A model generated the notes under the pieces. It was not told the origin of the DNA. It saw only the letters and a list, made by a program, of their open reading frames with translations, and made no database searches. A program made the position numbers and the translations under genes. A stretch of 64,000 bases of DNA from UBA6059 sp040219045 (GTDB lineage Bacteria > Bacteroidota > Bacteroidia > Cytophagales > Cyclobacteriaceae): contig OZ245881.1 of NCBI GenBank assembly GCA_965229505.1, forward strand, positions 1,178,001-1,242,000. Reading direction: 5' to 3'. Below, in pieces: positions 35,177-44,037 of the stretch (the stretch's first letter is position 1; every line of letters starts with the position of its first letter).

Positions 35177-37945
35177 TTACCCCGTATTCCTCATCGCACC
35201 GGCAATCGCATTGATGGTAATCAGCAAGTCAAGCAGCGTCCGCTCATTTTTCTCGGCATCATTCTGATCCTTTACTGCTCTCCAGGTTTTAAGCAAAGCG
35301 ACCTGACGATCATGCAGATGCTGCAAGAGAGAGGCTCTAAGCTTATTGGAGTAATAGTGAGAGACCCTCCTTTCAGAAATATCCTTACCCAGCAAATCAT
35401 GAAGTGCCTCCCTCGTCAGCTTCAATTCTGCTAAGAAGAGGTTGAGGAATTTGTCCCTGATCTTCTGATCTGTCACCAGCGAAGCATACTTGGTCATGAT
35501 ACCCTCATCCGTAGCGGCGAGACTAGTATCCACATTGGTCAGCACATACCTGATGAATGGGTCATGTCCAGTTGCCTTCTTGAACTCGGCATAGGCCTTG
35601 GCATCATTCTTCTTGAGATTGCTAAGTGTCGTGCCCAAACCGTACCAGCTGGTCATGTTGAAGCGCGACTGGCTCCAGGAGAATACCCAAGGGATAGCTC
35701 GCAGGTCCTCCAGAGAATGTGCACCCGAGCGCCTGGAAGGTCTTGAACCAATACGGCTCGACTCGATGGCATCAATGGGAGTAGCCTCTCTGAAGAAAGG
35801 AATAAAGCCTTCCTCGTGCATCAATGCGGAATAGTGCTTCTTACTTTCGCTTGCCATCTTGTCAATCAAGTCGGCCAGTGGGTGCTCTTTTCGCTCTGTA
35901 TATTTTCCTCTGATGTACTTTGCAGTAGTGCTAGCGGTCAGCAACTCTATGTTGTACTCTGCATTGACCTTGTTGGCATACTTCTGAGCAATAGTCTCTC
36001 CCTGCTCTGTCAATCGGATATCCCCATTTACGGTAGAGTGGGGCAATGCGCTGATGAAATAGTGGGTAGGACCTGCGCCTCGGCTAATAGAGCCTCCTTT
36101 GCCGTGGAAAAACCGGATTTTTACATCCAGCTCCCGGCCCACCTGGCTGAGTTTGGATTGAGCTTTGAAGAGCCCCCACTGGCTCGCGAGGATACCACCA
36201 TCTTTATTGCTATCGCTATAGCCGACCATCACCTGCTGGACTTTCTCCTCCTCCTGTCGGGTGTTTTGGAGATACGCCAGGCTCCTCTTGGTGTAGGGGT
36301 GCAATAAGAAGGACCGCAGAATTTCAGGTCCATTTTCAAGATCCTCTATGGTCTCGAGTAATGGTACCACAGGTATGATACAGACCAGCCCTTCATCGGT
36401 CTGTCTGGTCAACCCACACTCGCGTGCTAGCAAATAAACAACGAGCAAGTCGGATAGACTTCTGGTCATGCTCACAATAAAGCTACCTATGCCCTCAGTG
36501 CCATAATTAGCTACGTGCTGCTCTACTTGATAAAGACACTCCACTACCGCCTGTGCATTGGGGCCTAAGCTGCTTTTCGCATGGGCGAATGGGCGGTTCG
36601 ACTGAAGTTCCTTGTTAATAAATTCTAATCGCTTGGTCTCATCCCAATTCAGAAAGTCCTGGCCATTAAGGCCAGCTGCATTCATGAGCTGGGCGATGGC
36701 ATTATCATGAAATGCCGAGTTTTGTCTGATATCAAGGCGTGCCAGGTGAAAACCGAAAGTCTCAACTGTCCTTATAGCGTTGATTACCTCATCCTCGGCA
36801 ATCGCCTTAGCACCAAAGTCAAGCAAAGCACTCTTGAGCAATTTCAAGTCAGCGAGCATCTCCGCAGCAGTCACATAAGCTCCGGGAAACTCCTTTAGCT
36901 CTGTAGCATGTCCCCTCTTCGTATCAAGTGGCATTTTAGCCATGATCAGGTTAAGGAACTGTCGAAAGGCCTCTCCTTTATTTCTGCTAAGGGCAGGTTC
37001 GCCATCTTCACCCAGCTGAATAATCATCTGATAAGCGCGCTCTCGCAGTGATGGGCTGGCCTTCTCCATGTCACAGGCAAAGCTCAAATGCCTCACCAGG
37101 TGATTCAAACGTCTACGGATCACCACCATGGCATTGAGACGAAGCTGGCTTAGGGTGTTAGCAGTCACTTCCGCCGTTACGAAAGGGTGGCCATCACGAT
37201 CCCCACCTACCCAGTTGCCAAAGCCGACTTTGGGAAAGGCATGTTGATCATAAATAAGCTGACGATCAAGCCCTGCTTCTCTCCAGGCCTGAAGCATACG
37301 ACGATCAAGCACCGGGATCACATCCGGGAAGACATTGACCAGATAGTGCATGATGTTACGAAGCTCCGAAGGCACATCGGGCTTTTCTACGAAGATCTCA
37401 CCGGTCTTCCAAAGTCTGTAAAGACTAAGCTTAATATTATGTCTGATGTTCTGAAGCTCCATGCGGGTGTACATGGTGTTTTCTCTCTGCACGAGTAGCA
37501 GATAAAGCTCTCTATGATGCTCCAATACGGTCGCTCTCTTGGCCTCCGTGGGGTGAGCGGTAAGAACGGGCTCAATTCTAACTTTGGGCAGATGCTCAGC
37601 AATCTGTTGACCATCAAGTCCAAGTGCAAGTAGGCCTTTGATCTGATTAGCCCATAGTCCATTGATGCTGGAAAGCTCCTTATCTTCCTTGGATCTACGC
37701 TGCTGTACGGCTCCATTGACCTCCACCATATTTACAAGTTGGAAGATCAGTGAGTATAGCTGGATGTGCTTTGGGGTCAGATTGGTCAGCTCTTCCGAGG
37801 AGAGTTCGTTGATCCACGGTATTTGACCAGCAATGGTCTCTTCACCGTTTTCCGATAGGACTTCCTTGAGCGCTTCAAGTAAAAAGTATAAATCCTCGTA
37901 AGGCTTACCGAGTTGATCTTTGATTTCTGCTAATATCTCTTTCAT
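35177..37945 (-). CDS. ppc: Phosphoenolpyruvate carboxylase
   Basis: 922 residues, typical length. Catalytic-site motifs: VLTAHPTEAKRATVL (active His), GGDRDGHPFVT, VMVGYSDSNKDGG, FFHGKGGSISRGAGPTHYFI and the C-terminal NTG tail needed for activity. It carboxylates PEP to oxaloacetate, refilling the TCA cycle. Single gene, no neighbours in its pathway. Its last codons have been duplicated at 34363-34413. A 12-bp inverted repeat lies 150 bases upstream of its start. Confidence 0.96.
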   Translation of the reverse strand: MKEILAEIKDQLGKPYEDLYFLLEALKEVLSENGEETIAGQIPWINELSSEELTNLTPKHIQLYSLIFQLVNMVEVNGAVQQRRSKEDKELSSINGLWANQIKGLLALGLDGQQIAEHLPKVRIEPVLTAHPTEAKRATVLEHHRELYLLLVQRENTMYTRMELQNIRHNIKLSLYRLWKTGEIFVEKPDVPSELRNIMHYLVNVFPDVIPVLDRRMLQAWREAGLDRQLIYDQHAFPKVGFGNWVGGDRDGHPFVTAEVTANTLSQLRLNAMVVIRRRLNHLVRHLSFACDMEKASPSLRERAYQMIIQLGEDGEPALSRNKGEAFRQFLNLIMAKMPLDTKRGHATELKEFPGAYVTAAEMLADLKLLKSALLDFGAKAIAEDEVINAIRTVETFGFHLARLDIRQNSAFHDNAIAQLMNAAGLNGQDFLNWDETKRLEFINKELQSNRPFAHAKSSLGPNAQAVVECLYQVEQHVANYGTEGIGSFIVSMTRSLSDLLVVYLLARECGLTRQTDEGLVCIIPVVPLLETIEDLENGPEILRSFLLHPYTKRSLAYLQNTRQEEEKVQQVMVGYSDSNKDGGILASQWGLFKAQSKLSQVGRELDVKIRFFHGKGGSISRGAGPTHYFISALPHSTVNGDIRLTEQGETIAQKYANKVNAEYNIELLTASTTAKYIRGKYTERKEHPLADLIDKMASESKKHYSALMHEEGFIPFFREATPIDAIESSRIGSRPSRRSGAHSLEDLRAIPWVFSWSQSRFNMTSWYGLGTTLSNLKKNDAKAYAEFKKATGHDPFIRYVLTNVDTSLAATDEGIMTKYASLVTDQKIRDKFLNLFLAELKLTREALHDLLGKDISERRVSHYYSNKLRASLLQHLHDRQVALLKTWRAVKDQNDAEKNERTLLDLLITINAIAGAMRNTG

Positions 37946-38096
37946 AAGATTCTATCTTGAATTGGTAGTATTAACCAGCGACCGAGCCACTTCGTTTTGG
38001 AGTAACTATTCGATTGGCGCCAGTATCCACGCTACCGCAAATTTTGGAAAGAATACATTAATACCAGCATTAACCAAGAAAAGCTGCTAAGTATTA

Positions 38097-38136
38097 CAAT
38101 TCATTCAATTGAAGTATGATTCATTTGAATGAATTG
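38097..38136. repeat. Perfect 12-bp AT-rich inverted repeat between asnS and ppc
   Basis: CAATTCATTCAA at 38097-38108 pairs with TTGAATGAATTG at 38125-38136 across a 16-base loop. It could be the asnS terminator (no long T-run is seen) or an operator for ppc, whose start is 150 bases further on. Confidence 0.5.
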
Positions 38137-38179
38137 CAAATGGGGGTACAGAAACGAAGTTTAATTATCAAATAGACAA

Positions 38180-39625
38180 TTAGAATTCGCAGTTGCCAGG
38201 AGTTCGGGGAAAGGGAATCACGTCGCGTATATTACCCATACCTGTAATGAACTGGATCATGCGCTCGAAACCCAGTCCAAAGCCTGAGTGCGGTGCTGTT
38301 CCAAACCGTCGGGTATCCAGGTACCACCACATCTCTTCGGCAGGGATATTCATCTCACGCATTCGCGCAAGAAGTACGTCATGGCGCTCCTCACGCTGGG
38401 ATCCGCCTACTATTTCTCCGATTCCGGGAAAGAGTATGTCCATCGCACCTACGGTCTTGCCATCTTCATTTTGACGCATGTAGAAGCTCTTTATCTCCTT
38501 GGGGTAGTTGTAGAGAATGACCGGCTTTTTGAAATGCTTCTCTACCAGGAATCGTTCATGCTCAGACTGCAAATCAGCGCCCCACTCCTCAATCAAATAG
38601 CTAAATTTCTTTTTCTTATTAGGCTTAGAATTGCGAAGGATGTCGATTGCCTCAGTGTATGTGATACGCTCAAAATCATTATCTACGACGAACTTCAATC
38701 GCTCAACAAGTGACATCTCATTGCGCTCAGCCTGAGGCTTGTTCTTCTCTTCATCCAATACTCTCTTCTCCAAAAACGCCAGATCATCTGCGCAATGGTC
38801 CAATGCATAGTTAACGAGATACTGGAGCATCTCTTCCCCAAGATCCATATTATCATCAATATCGTAGAAAGCCATTTCCGGCTCGATCATCCAAAATTCC
38901 GATAGGTGACGAGAGGTGTTGGAGTTCTCTGCGCGAAAGGTCGGGCCGAAGGTGTAGATTTCCGATAGGGCCATGGCCACCAACTCTCCCTCTAGTTGCC
39001 CCGAGACCGTAAGATTTGCCTCACGCTCGAAGAAATCCTGCTTGTAGTCCACAGCGCCTTCTTCTGTCAATGGCGGACTCTTGGGGTCAAGGGTCGTCAC
39101 GCGGAATGTCTCGCCAGCACCCTCAGCATCAGAGCCTGTAATGATCGGGGTATGTATATTCACAAACCCCTTGTCATGGAAGAACTTGTGTACTGCGAAG
39201 ATCATCGCGTGACGAATCCGTAGGATTGCTGCGAAAGTGTTGGTGCGTGGGCGCAGATGTGCAATCTCGCGCAAGAACTCGAGTGAGTGCTTTTTAGGCT
39301 GCAAGGGATACTTCTCGGGATCGGCCTCTCCATAGATCTCAATGCTCGCTGCTTCCAACTCCACGGACTGACCGCTACCCAGGCTCTCTACCAGTTTTCC
39401 AGTCGCAGATATACAGGCACCTGTCGTGATCTTTGAGATCAATTCTTCGTCGAATTGCTCAGGTGATACTACGATTTGGAGATTGTGAATAGTCGACCCA
39501 TCATTGAGTGCGACGAAAGCGACATTCTTACTGGCACGCTTCGTTCGTACCCACCCTTTGACCGTCACCTCCTGACCAACTTCCGCGTCGGTCAATGCTT
39601 TGATAATCTTTGTTCGCTTTGTCAT
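38180..39625 (-). CDS. asnS: Asparaginyl-tRNA synthetase
   Basis: 481 residues from the ATG at 39625. An N-terminal OB-fold (about 1-110, VTVKGWVRTKRASKNVAF) is followed by the class II core: motif 2 FRAENSNTSRHLSEFWMIEPE and motif 3 GFGLGFERMIQFITGMGNIRDVIPFPRTPG. The APHSGFG region and no GatCAB-type neighbours point to AsnRS rather than a non-discriminating AspRS. An in-frame upstream extension (36 residues, Cys-rich) is not conserved-looking and is excluded. Confidence 0.94.
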   Translation of the reverse strand: MTKRTKIIKALTDAEVGQEVTVKGWVRTKRASKNVAFVALNDGSTIHNLQIVVSPEQFDEELISKITTGACISATGKLVESLGSGQSVELEAASIEIYGEADPEKYPLQPKKHSLEFLREIAHLRPRTNTFAAILRIRHAMIFAVHKFFHDKGFVNIHTPIITGSDAEGAGETFRVTTLDPKSPPLTEEGAVDYKQDFFEREANLTVSGQLEGELVAMALSEIYTFGPTFRAENSNTSRHLSEFWMIEPEMAFYDIDDNMDLGEEMLQYLVNYALDHCADDLAFLEKRVLDEEKNKPQAERNEMSLVERLKFVVDNDFERITYTEAIDILRNSKPNKKKKFSYLIEEWGADLQSEHERFLVEKHFKKPVILYNYPKEIKSFYMRQNEDGKTVGAMDILFPGIGEIVGGSQREERHDVLLARMREMNIPAEEMWWYLDTRRFGTAPHSGFGLGFERMIQFITGMGNIRDVIPFPRTPGNCEF

Positions 39626-39751
39626 ATAATATCGTAGTATTGCGTGTTTTTGGCACGCTATTGGCCTTGCCGTATTGCTACAAGGTCTGCAAAAACAGAG
39701 CGCAAAAAAACGATAATTAGGGCGCATTATCAAAGAATCACCTAATTATCA

Positions 39752-39759
39752 TAAATTTG
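39752..39759 (+). promoter_or_regulatory. Promoter -7 box for rpoN
   Basis: TAAATTTG fits TAnnTTTG, 42 bases before the rpoN ATG. The -33 element is not clear. Confidence 0.4.
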
Positions 39760-39801
39760 GTAGAAGCTCAAAAAACGAATAAAAAGGGATATTTTTAGTT
39801 A

Positions 39802-41244
39802 ATGCAAAAGCTTGGACTCATACAATCACTGCAACAAAAACTGTCTCCTCAGCAGATACAGTTTATCAAGTTGCTGCAAGTACCAACGGCCGAGTTAGAA
39901 ACAAGGGTAGAAGAGGAGCTCGAGATCAATCCTGCACTGGAAGAAGGCAGGGATGAATCTGATGACAACAGTGACTCGGATGATTTTGACGAAGGAGAAA
40001 GCGAGAAGGAAGACGACCTGAACATCGAGGATTATCTTCAGGACGACTATACAGGATACAAGATGCAAGGTGACGGCCCTAATCCAGACGAGGAAAATCG
40101 GGAGATTCCGATCACTATGGGTGCCACGTTACACGAACAGCTTGTTGACCAATTGGGATACCTAAGGCTGGATGAAAGACGGACCATCATCGCCAAGCAA
40201 CTTATCGGAAGTATCGATAGTGATGGCTATATCCGTCGGGATCTGGAGGCCATCATCAATGATCTGGCCTTCTCACAGAATATAGAATCGGATGAAGAAG
40301 AGCTGGAAGATATTCTCTTCAAGATTCAGACATTCGATCCTCCGGGAATTGCCGCACGCAATCTCAAAGAATGCCTTGCCCTACAACTGGAGCGCAAAGA
40401 GCCTCGGAGCGCCTATGAAGAGATCGCATTGATCATTTTGAACTCATGTTTTAACGAGTTCACAAAGAAGCATTATGATAAGATCCAGAAGAAACTGGAG
40501 ATAGAGGATGAGGAAATCCTAAAGGAGGCCATTACGGTCATCACCAAACTCAATCCCAAGCCGGGGGGGAGTTCGGATGCTTCGTCGCGCACACAGTTTC
40601 TCATGCCGGATTTTATCCTCACCAATACGGATGGCAAACTCGATCTGGCGCTCAACTCTCGAAACGCACCAGAGCTTCGCATCAGCAGATCATACTCAGA
40701 GATGCTGGACACTTATGATAAGTCCAAAAAGAAGGATAAAAAACTTCGCGAAACTGTCACCTTCGTCAAGCAGAAGCTGGATTCTGCTAAGTGGTTTATC
40801 GATGCGATCAAACAAAGGCAGAACACATTGCTCAATACAATGAATGCCATCATTGAGCTTCAATATGATTTTTTTCAGGACGGAGATGAGGCAAAACTAA
40901 GACCAATGATCCTCAAGGATATTGCGGAAAAGATCAACATGGACATTTCCACCGTCAGTCGTGTCGCCAATAGCAAATCGATTCAAACGGAGTTTGGCAT
41001 CTATCCGCTCAAGTATTTCTTCTCTGAAGGTATCGCCACGGATAGCGGTGAAGATGTCAGTAGCCGGGAAGTCAAGCAAAAACTACGGGAGGCCATAGAC
41101 AGTGAGGATAAGAAAAAACCCCTCTCTGACGAGAAACTCGAAAAGCTGCTTAACGGCATGGGCTACAACATCGCCCGTCGCACGGTCGCCAAGTACAGGG
41201 AGCAACTCAATCTACCTGTCGCCAGACTTAGAAAAGAGCTGTAG
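39802..41244 (+). CDS. rpoN: RNA polymerase sigma-54 factor
   Basis: 480 residues. The N-terminal region I is Leu/Gln rich (LIQSLQQKLSPQQIQFIKLLQVP), a very acidic region II follows (about 50-90), then the core-binding and HTH parts (DISTVSRVANSKSIQTEFG), ending in the RpoN box ARRTVAKYREQLNLP. It directs polymerase to -24/-12 promoters opened by AAA+ activators. No activator gene is in the window. Its stop overlaps the next start by one base. Confidence 0.95.
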   Translation: MQKLGLIQSLQQKLSPQQIQFIKLLQVPTAELETRVEEELEINPALEEGRDESDDNSDSDDFDEGESEKEDDLNIEDYLQDDYTGYKMQGDGPNPDEENREIPITMGATLHEQLVDQLGYLRLDERRTIIAKQLIGSIDSDGYIRRDLEAIINDLAFSQNIESDEEELEDILFKIQTFDPPGIAARNLKECLALQLERKEPRSAYEEIALIILNSCFNEFTKKHYDKIQKKLEIEDEEILKEAITVITKLNPKPGGSSDASSRTQFLMPDFILTNTDGKLDLALNSRNAPELRISRSYSEMLDTYDKSKKKDKKLRETVTFVKQKLDSAKWFIDAIKQRQNTLLNTMNAIIELQYDFFQDGDEAKLRPMILKDIAEKINMDISTVSRVANSKSIQTEFGIYPLKYFFSEGIATDSGEDVSSREVKQKLREAIDSEDKKKPLSDEKLEKLLNGMGYNIARRTVAKYREQLNLPVARLRKEL

Positions 41245-41861
41245 TGCGAGATTTCATGCAATTCATTTCATACGTACTGCATCCGCTGTTGATGCCGACA
41301 CTTGTATTTACAGTGATATTTTATTTCCTACCGGAAAGCGTTAAGCCAATAGACAATGAGGCCATCCCATTTCTTCTGCTAGCCATACTCATTACCACCT
41401 TAATTATACCCGTATTAAGTATTTCAGCACTGCGTTTTACCTCTACCATCAGTAGCCTTTCACTTCAGAAACGTGAAGAAAGAGTAGTGCCATTCGTGTT
41501 CATTGGGATGTTCTACGCGTTGACTACCTACCTCTTTATCCACAGGATTCAGGTGAATGAAGTGATCGCATTGATGATGATTACTACATCAGTGCTTATC
41601 GGGCTACTTACCGTTATCACCCTGAAGTATAAGATCAGTATACATGCTGCCGGCATTTGTGGAAGCGCCGGATACCTCATTGCGCTAGCCAATATCTACC
41701 AGTCAGAGGCCCTGATCTATCCAGCTACTGCTGCTATTGTCCTGAGTGGGGTAGTAATGACTGCTCGCCTTTATCTCAACGCTCATACCCTGAATGAGGT
41801 AGCCGCTGGCTGTTTTCTCGGCTTCAGTCTTTGCTTTGGCTCGGTTTATTTCCTGGCCTAG
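41244..41861 (+). CDS. PAP2-like integral membrane protein
   Basis: 205 residues, about six helices. The C-terminal ARLYLNAHTLNEVAAGCFLGF resembles motif 3 of PAP2 phosphatases (Arg, six residues, His), and KISIHAAG may be a remnant of motif 2; motif 1 is not seen, so catalytic activity is doubtful. Start is a GTG at 41244, sharing a base with the rpoN stop; an ATG at 41256 is an alternative. Coupling to rpoN is structural only. The 3' end overlaps the convergent barrel gene by four bases. Confidence 0.6.
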   Translation: MRDFMQFISYVLHPLLMPTLVFTVIFYFLPESVKPIDNEAIPFLLLAILITTLIIPVLSISALRFTSTISSLSLQKREERVVPFVFIGMFYALTTYLFIHRIQVNEVIALMMITTSVLIGLLTVITLKYKISIHAAGICGSAGYLIALANIYQSEALIYPATAAIVLSGVVMTARLYLNAHTLNEVAAGCFLGFSLCFGSVYFLA

Positions 41862-42604
41862 AACAGGTTGAAGCTGATTCCCATGGCCCAGGGATTGGGC
41901 TCGGCAGTAGTTCCTTGTGGCTGCTCTCCGCTAGAGAAGAGTTGAGAGAAATAGTACTTGTAGTAGATATTGAATCCTCTGTAGCCTAGTCGACCAGAGA
42001 CCCCATATCGAAAATTGGAGATACCGAAATCGTCTTTTACTTTATCTATCACATTGCGACCATTCTCCTCGTACTTCACCTTAGTGTGACTGTCAATGAG
42101 CACACCTGCCATACCTCCGATGGCGATAAAGCCACCATCACTTGGATTACCACCAAACCCAAAGCGGAACTCTATCGGCAAGTCCAGGTAGGTAGTGGCC
42201 AGCTTACTCTTTGTCGCGGAAAAACCTAGTGTATCGATAGTCGTGATTTCATTAACCGTACTATTGGGATCAATACCGTATCCTAGCGTAATGTCATTAT
42301 CAAAAGCATACTTCTCGCTACCGACACCAAGTGCGATATTGAAAGTTATCTTATCATTGACAGGAAGCGGCTTATTGTAGTAGATCCCGAAAGACTTGGA
42401 ACCCCAAAAAGATGTTCCCATGGCATCATCAGCATTGCTCAGGTTCATAAACCCAATATCAAGCACCATACTACCTGGTATATCAGGACTAGCCAACTCG
42501 GTTTTCTCCACTTGCAGTGGCTTGAGTGCATTTTTGGTTCCCGTAGTAGCGAATGTCTGAAACGAGAAAAATATGGAAAATGAAAGAAGTAAGAAGTTGC
42601 GCAT
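41858..42604 (-). CDS. Outer-membrane beta-barrel protein (hypothetical)
   Basis: 248 residues with a signal peptide (MRNFLLLSFSIFFSFQTFA). The mature part has repeated amphipathic strands, GFGG and YRGFNIYYKYYFSQLF, ending in a Phe (GISFNLF), as in the PorT/OmpA-like small barrels of Bacteroidota. Function unknown. A TATCTTTG -7 box lies at 42635-42628 on its strand. Confidence 0.6.
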   Translation of the reverse strand: MRNFLLLSFSIFFSFQTFATTGTKNALKPLQVEKTELASPDIPGSMVLDIGFMNLSNADDAMGTSFWGSKSFGIYYNKPLPVNDKITFNIALGVGSEKYAFDNDITLGYGIDPNSTVNEITTIDTLGFSATKSKLATTYLDLPIEFRFGFGGNPSDGGFIAIGGMAGVLIDSHTKVKYEENGRNVIDKVKDDFGISNFRYGVSGRLGYRGFNIYYKYYFSQLFSSGEQPQGTTAEPNPWAMGISFNLF

Positions 42605-42627
42605 TATGCTCTTAAAATTTCAGTGGG

Positions 42628-42635
42628 CAAAGATA
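42628..42635 (-). promoter_or_regulatory. -7 box of the beta-barrel gene
   Basis: TATCTTTG on the minus strand, 23 bases before the ATG at 42604. No well-placed -33 TTTG. Confidence 0.4.
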
Positions 42636-42689
42636 GATCAATTAAACGAAGTAAACAGGTCAAGGATTTTTTAAGATGGGCTTTTTCTA

Positions 42690-42697
42690 TAATTTTG
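42690..42697 (+). promoter_or_regulatory. -7 box for the tRNA gene
   Basis: TAATTTTG, identical to the atpD -7 box, about 72 bases before the tRNA. The -33 region is T-rich but lacks TTTG. Confidence 0.4.
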
Positions 42698-42769
42698 CAA
42701 TCGCTTAAAAAGGATACAGCACTACAACAGTACAATGCAACGATTCCTTTATAAGTTGCCTAAGTAACT

Positions 42770-42843
42770 GGCCTTCTAGCTCAACTGAATAGAGCACCAG
42801 ATTACGGCTCTGGAGGTTGCAGGTTTGAATCCTGCGAAGGTCA
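42770..42843 (+). tRNA. tRNA-Arg (anticodon ACG)
   Basis: 74 bases without encoded CCA. Acceptor GGCCTTC pairs with GAAGGTC (one G-T), D-stem GCTC/GAGC, anticodon stem CCAGA/TCTGG with loop TTACGGC (anticodon ACG, reading CGN after A-to-I editing), five-base variable loop, T-stem GCAGG/CCTGC with loop TTTGAAT. All stems close, and a terminator follows at once. Confidence 0.95.
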
Positions 42844-42845
42844 CT

Positions 42846-42876
42846 AAAGCCCGCCAAACGATGGTGGGCTTTTATT
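42846..42876 (+). terminator. Terminator after tRNA-Arg
   Basis: AAAGCCCGCC pairs with GGTGGGCTTT (one G-T) around a seven-base loop, followed by T-rich sequence. Confidence 0.8.
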
Positions 42877-43026
42877 TTGATTTTAGGTCGAGACCTACCC
42901 AACCCTATCTAATCAATATTACTAAGACACTTCAAAAGCAAACATATTTGTTGGCATAATCTTAATCCGTGCAGTATATCATGTTGCTGTTAGCAATTGC
43001 CCAAACCCATATGTCTTTCGCTTAGA

Positions 43027-43842
43027 TTAAAGTTTTTTTATAAAGTGGTCTATTCCTGGAGCCAATACATCAATCATATCCGGAAATGCAAAGGCGTGTG
43101 ACCCTCCGATTGTTTTGTTAGCATCGAATAAAACGAACTCTCCATTGCAGAAACAGTAATCAAACTTCCCATGATCAAAACCCATGGTTCTACGGTATTC
43201 CATTACTTCCAATGGGGTTTCAACAATCTTGCGTCTGAAGGCCTCCTTTCGCTTCAAGAGAGGTTTTTCAGAAGATATTTCGATGCTTCTTACCCGATCA
43301 CCCAGAAAAGTGCTCTGTCTGAGTACATATATATCGCCCCTGCGCTCGGGTAAGTATTTTTCCAAAACATAGTCATTGGAATTTTTATACTTCTTAGGCA
43401 CCTCCTTAAGTGATGAGTAAACTAAATACTTTGGCCTTGCCAGGCCTGTCACTTTCTTAAGAACATAATACAGCCGCCAAGGTTTTGATTTCAGTCTTAT
43501 CTCAGGAAGTCCACTATAGTTTAGGTTTGGCTTAACAATCACTTCACCTTGGTAGTCTTCATTTGCCTGCAATAACTGCTTACTTATTGTTTTCTTAGAT
43601 ATGTCGTTAATCTTTTTATTTAGCACTACCCCTTCAAAAGAATCAATAGCATCAATATACTCGCGTGGTGTATAAGTTAAGTCTATCTGAGGAATCAAAA
43701 TATCTCCTTCTATTGGTCTATCAAGACCATTATAGTAGACTACCTTTTTACCCTCCTCCTTCCATCTTGAGGCCAAATAATGCATCATTAAGCTATTATT
43801 CTCCCTCTGAGTTCGGTGCTGAAGAATAGAGATTTGAATCAT
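43027..43842 (-). CDS. ATP-grasp-like protein, paralog A
   Basis: 271 residues. N-terminal part (1-60) has a Rossmann-like ISILQHRTQRENN and YYNGLDRPIEGDILIPQIDLT. The C-terminal part shows ATP-grasp features: GEVIVKPNLN (lysine of the nucleotide site), YVLEKYLPERRGD, and HGKFDYCFCNGEFVLFDANKT, with Asp and Asn as probable metal ligands. It is a close paralog of 45010-45828. Substrate unknown; the fold ligates a carboxylate to an amine or thiol using ATP. It is a monocistron, 180 bases after the tRNA. AT-richer than neighbouring genes by eye. Confidence 0.55.
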   Translation of the reverse strand: MIQISILQHRTQRENNSLMMHYLASRWKEEGKKVVYYNGLDRPIEGDILIPQIDLTYTPREYIDAIDSFEGVVLNKKINDISKKTISKQLLQANEDYQGEVIVKPNLNYSGLPEIRLKSKPWRLYYVLKKVTGLARPKYLVYSSLKEVPKKYKNSNDYVLEKYLPERRGDIYVLRQSTFLGDRVRSIEISSEKPLLKRKEAFRRKIVETPLEVMEYRRTMGFDHGKFDYCFCNGEFVLFDANKTIGGSHAFAFPDMIDVLAPGIDHFIKKL

Positions 43843-44001
43843 CTTGGAAAAGTTCCTTATTCGGTTAAATCAACAGATGCGAGCTAAGCTAATCATTTAA
43901 TAGTCTGAAATACTCCATCTAACCTTTGCCATGTTGTTAGCTGTCATCAGTTTTTGTAGGTTGTGCTCCATCAAAACTGATTTTATGAAAAACCTCTCCT
44001 T

Positions 44002-44035
44002 ATTTCTGTTAGTAGGTGATTTCTGTTAGTAGGTG
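44002..44035 (+). repeat. Perfect 17-bp tandem duplication in the deacetylase signal-peptide region
   Basis: ATTTCTGTTAGTAGGTG occurs at 44002-44018 and again directly at 44019-44035. The unit is not a multiple of three, so it shifts the frame between the ATG at 43985 and the rest of the gene, and brings a stop TAG at 44027-44029. Confidence 0.9.
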
Positions 44036-44037
44036 CA

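Noticed and set aside
39650..39668. TGGCACGCTATTGG as a sigma-54 promoter upstream of rpoN
   Set aside because: The spacing between TGGCAC and the TTG is one base too short and the -12 GC is missing; a normal -7 box lies nearer rpoN.
38180..39733. Longer asnS with a 36-residue N-terminal extension
   Set aside because: The extension is Cys-rich and unlike an AsnRS N-terminus; the ATG at 39625 precedes the OB-fold directly.
44027..44035. Programmed frameshift as explanation for the deacetylase start
   Set aside because: No slippery site or stem; the exact 17-bp repeat explains the shift far better.
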